From NCBI GenBank assembly GCA_022180565.1, contig BQML01000033.1:1-41130 (forward strand): a stretch of DNA of 41,130 nucleotides, in the 5' to 3' direction. Within the stretch, counting starts at the first letter, position 1. The number at the start of each line of letters is the position of its first letter. The notes under the pieces are model-generated. The model searched no databases. It was not told the origin of the DNA and saw nothing but the letters and a program-made list of their open reading frames with translations. The position numbers and the translations under genes are program-made. The DNA is from Bacteroidia bacterium (GTDB taxonomy: Bacteria; Bacteroidota; Ignavibacteria; UBA10030). Of the stretch, positions 38,656 through 41,130 are shown piece after piece.

Positions 38656-40890
38656 TTATATCACTCCACCACCTTCTGATTCAGTCTTTAGTAACTGAAG
38701 CATCCCTTTCATGTAACCAAGGAACACTTTATCGTAGTCCTCTTCAGGCCATCCAAAAATACCTGGGAAACCTTCAATTGGAAATGCACATGTCTTGGTG
38801 AGTTTGTCAGTCCATATCTGAACGCTCTTTCGGTTAAGTTCTCGCGAACTGACATTCTCGCCCTCTTCAAGCTTCTTAATGAGACGTGGGTCAACAACCA
38901 CAAGCCTGGTGTTTTCTGAAATGACCTTATAGAGCTTTGCAACTTCCGGATAGTCTCCATCCGTTTCTTTTTGTTTGATTAGTTCGTATTTGGCATTTGT
39001 GTCAGACATGAGTTCTCTTCGCAAGGCTTCTGTAACCAAGTCAGATGGCGAATCCGTGCCTATTCTGCCTTCATCAAACAACTTTTCAAGTATTTGACTT
39101 GAAAGGCTAAATGCAGGATGACGATTGATAAATTCATCCTCGATCTTGAAATCTATTAGCATCGGTTCAAAGTCTTCATTACGCCTTCGCACACGCCCAC
39201 CAATTTGAATTAGACTCGATGTGCTTGCACGTTCCCGAAATGCTGAGCGGAATGAAAAATCCAAACCAGCCTCAACACAGCTTGTTGCAACGAGCGTGAA
39301 GTCTCTTCCTGAATGACCAAATGATAGCGCTAAGCGCCTTTTTACAGCTTCAACAATGACTTCGCGATCTTCAGGAGTCAACGATGTTGAGAGATGAAGC
39401 ACACTAGAGGCATCGATGTTAATGCTATAGTTCTCTCCGTAATACTTCTTAGCTAAATAGTCTGCGATAACGGCTGCTGATTGCACGGTATTCATTATCA
39501 CAAGACGTGGACCAGGAGTTGAAGCTATCAGCCGTTCGAGTCCTGGGATATCCAAAACATCACGATGTCGTATCGCATGAACACGTTTCTGCTCGTATCT
39601 CAGTGCGCGTTTGCGTAATTTCTGGTTGACAAGATCCGGGAGCTTTTCTGGAACATCAATCATATCACGTAGCTCCCAGAAACGAGGTAACGATCCCGAT
39701 GCGAGCACGAAATGACACTTCCACGCTTCAGCAAGCTCCATTAACCATCTCCATGTTTGAGGCCATAGGGAATTCGGTATCGCAGCATGCGTCTCATCGA
39801 TAAAGACACCGGAACGGGGCAGTTCGTGAAGCTTTCTCAACCTCGAAGGATAATTGCTCGCAATAGTTTCAAAAAACTGAACTGCAGTTGTCACAATGAT
39901 GGGTGATTGCCAGAGGGTGGCTACATGTCTTGTATCCTCAGCTTCAAAATCAGCTTGATGATGGTGCTCCGCCACCACCTCGTGAGGATTTTCTCCTGGA
40001 AGCACAAGAGCTTTTCTATAAACATCTACTGTTTGTTTGATGATATTCGTGTAAGGAAGAACAACGATAACATGCCTGAGCTTCTTGTTTATCGCTGTTC
40101 TCAATAGATGAGCCATCACCGCTGTCGTCTTACCGGTTCCAACAGGACTATCACAAGTGTAAAACGATGGGCCTGTATCTGCGTCTCTACAGGACTGATA
40201 GATGTCACGCAAAAGGCTGCTTCGTTCGCCTTCACCCTCCTGAGATTGCAAGTCTTGGACGTATTTATCCAGGGCCACTAAGCGTTCTTTCCATCGAGGG
40301 GCGGGCCGAGAGGTGGGTAATACTTTTCGGTAATTTGCCGCAGTATCTCCGTGGTCGGCATCCACTAAGCAAGAAAGGGCAATACGCCTCGTCAAACCAG
40401 TCCAGTCAGACTGCAAATGGCGACCATCGGGCACGTCCGGCAGACTACAAGAGTCATGTCTAGACTTGAATTCCTGAAGTCGCCTATTTGTTTGTTCAAA
40501 CAAATCTGCATCGCGCAAGAATAACTCAGCTTTTGCTCTCTCCTCGGGAATTGATTGCAATCCGATATGATGCGCATACACAAGAAAAGCAGCCTCGACC
40601 AGATTGCGCTCAATCAAGTAGCCCGTTCCAGCATCGACATGGTTAGGAGTCGCTTCTTTAGCGTTGGTTGTTAGTATTCTCTGGAATTGCTCATCAAGCT
40701 TCCCGAGATCATGAAAAAGGGCAGCAGCCCGGACCGTCTCGCGAAAGAACGTCACGTCGCCTCGATAATACATGACAAGACTACTTACGTTCTCGTCTAC
40801 CCGCCGCAGAACGTTGAAGACATGATCCGCGTATTTTTGAGGCGGTACGGGCGGTTTCTTCCGACCGCTATGTGCAAGGTACTCTCTCAC
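38656..40890 (-). CDS. cas3: CRISPR-associated helicase-nuclease Cas3
   Basis: 744-residue interference nuclease-helicase that degrades Cascade-bound DNA. The N-terminal HD nuclease domain is complete: H23, H60-D61 (LFHDLGK), H84, H107-H108 and D177 (LVDADHGDT). The helicase follows: Walker A SPVGTGKTT (248-256), a DETH box (365-368) in place of the usual DEAH or DEVH, motif III as ASGSLP in place of SAT, and motif VI QIGGRVRRR. It starts with GTG overlapping the upstream stop by 4 bp (GTGA), so it is coupled to the Cas7-like gene. It is visibly richer in A/T than the housekeeping genes to the left. In canonical I-C loci cas3 is first; here it lies between the Cas7-like gene and cas4. Confidence 0.96.
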   Translation of the reverse strand: MREYLAHSGRKKPPVPPQKYADHVFNVLRRVDENVSSLVMYYRGDVTFFRETVRAAALFHDLGKLDEQFQRILTTNAKEATPNHVDAGTGYLIERNLVEAAFLVYAHHIGLQSIPEERAKAELFLRDADLFEQTNRRLQEFKSRHDSCSLPDVPDGRHLQSDWTGLTRRIALSCLVDADHGDTAANYRKVLPTSRPAPRWKERLVALDKYVQDLQSQEGEGERSSLLRDIYQSCRDADTGPSFYTCDSPVGTGKTTAVMAHLLRTAINKKLRHVIVVLPYTNIIKQTVDVYRKALVLPGENPHEVVAEHHHQADFEAEDTRHVATLWQSPIIVTTAVQFFETIASNYPSRLRKLHELPRSGVFIDETHAAIPNSLWPQTWRWLMELAEAWKCHFVLASGSLPRFWELRDMIDVPEKLPDLVNQKLRKRALRYEQKRVHAIRHRDVLDIPGLERLIASTPGPRLVIMNTVQSAAVIADYLAKKYYGENYSINIDASSVLHLSTSLTPEDREVIVEAVKRRLALSFGHSGRDFTLVATSCVEAGLDFSFRSAFRERASTSSLIQIGGRVRRRNEDFEPMLIDFKIEDEFINRHPAFSLSSQILEKLFDEGRIGTDSPSDLVTEALRRELMSDTNAKYELIKQKETDGDYPEVAKLYKVISENTRLVVVDPRLIKKLEEGENVSSRELNRKSVQIWTDKLTKTCAFPIEGFPGIFGWPEEDYDKVFLGYMKGMLQLLKTESEGGGVI

Positions 40891-41130
40891 TGTATGTCTT
40901 GCATTAAATCCCTTATGGAATTGATCTTTCCTTTGAGCTCCTTCGGCAAGTCTGTTGGAATCTCATAGTCTGCTCTCGACGAGGAAGGTTTGTCTGGATC
41001 TTTCAGCTTTCTTGGTGTCAGTGCATTAATCAAATCAAAATCTGAGCAGGAGCCAAGTGGGGATTTATGCTCAATATACCATGCATGCACGAAGTCGACA
41101 TTGTTTCGGATGTAAGACGCTGTGTGCTTG
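40887..41130 (-). CDS. C-terminal end of a probable Cas7-like (Csd2) protein, cut by window edge
   Basis: About 80 residues are visible; the frame is open to the right edge. The segment VHAWYIEHKSPLGSCSDFDL, followed by LTPRKLKDP and a late DYEI, resembles the end of type I-C Cas7 (Csd2), where a strand ending FKHDS-LGNAP leads into a charged stretch and a D-Y-x-V strand. This is a pattern match from memory, not an alignment. Its stop overlaps the cas3 start by 4 bp, so it belongs to the same operon. Alternatives are another Cascade subunit (Cas5, Cas8) or a Csh2-like Cas7. cas5 and cas8 are expected further right. Confidence 0.5.
   Translation of the reverse strand, partial: KHTASYIRNNVDFVHAWYIEHKSPLGSCSDFDLINALTPRKLKDPDKPSSSRADYEIPTDLPKELKGKINSIRDLMQDIQ

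Overview
This window looks like a chromosomal segment of a moderately GC-rich Gram-negative bacterium, most likely of the Bacteroidota/Ignavibacteriota (FCB) group. The hint comes from gene content: a DUF5916/CBM9-like outer-membrane protein, a peptidase-MA + TolB-propeller + beta-barrel fusion, a UMF1-family transporter, a class III cyclase fused to a TolB-like/TPR part, and a short DUF3417-type glucan phosphorylase. The taxonomic assignment is inference; there is no rRNA or tRNA here.

Layout. 1-4523 (+): the 3' part of rnr (RNase R), then a large secreted peptidase/propeller/barrel protein. 4625-11814 (-): a tightly packed, partly overlapping run transcribed leftward: orphan ABC ATPase, Leu/Glu-type amino-acid dehydrogenase, nusB, UMF1 transporter, then (86 bp later) an NhaC antiporter with an extra exported N-terminal domain and a dicarboxylate/amino-acid symporter. 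11998-14613 (+): the DUF5916 protein, divergent from that run. 14767-19809 (-): cyclase-TPR protein and glucan phosphorylase. 19898-24926 (-): a copper-efflux operon (CopZ-like chaperone, small membrane protein, CPH-type ATPase, CPC-type ATPase). 25036-27030 (+): a DinG/XPD-like Fe-S helicase.

27338-36361 is one very large type I-C-like CRISPR array. By walking every unit I count 137 repeats of 32 bp and 136 spacers (20 of 33 nt, 82 of 34, 32 of 35, 2 of 36); these add up exactly to the 9,024-bp span. Repeat polarity and the neighbouring cas2-cas1-cas4 genes both say that the array is transcribed leftward (minus strand) from a leader at about 36362-36531. The newest spacers are therefore at the right end. 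The array contains an exactly duplicated spacer, a near-duplicate pair separated by about 80 spacers, and a pair of spacers cut from overlapping parts of one target.

36532-41130 (-): cas2, cas1, cas4, cas3 and, cut by the window edge, a fragment I read as the C-terminus of a Cas7-like backbone protein. The order cas7?-cas3-cas4-cas1-cas2 differs from the usual I-C order (cas3-cas5-cas8c-cas7-cas4-cas1-cas2). The rest of Cascade must lie to the right of the window or be absent. Three gene junctions elsewhere (copB/copA, copZ/membrane gene, and downstream of the DUF5916 gene) are filled with short tandem repeats, two of them with an 8-bp unit.
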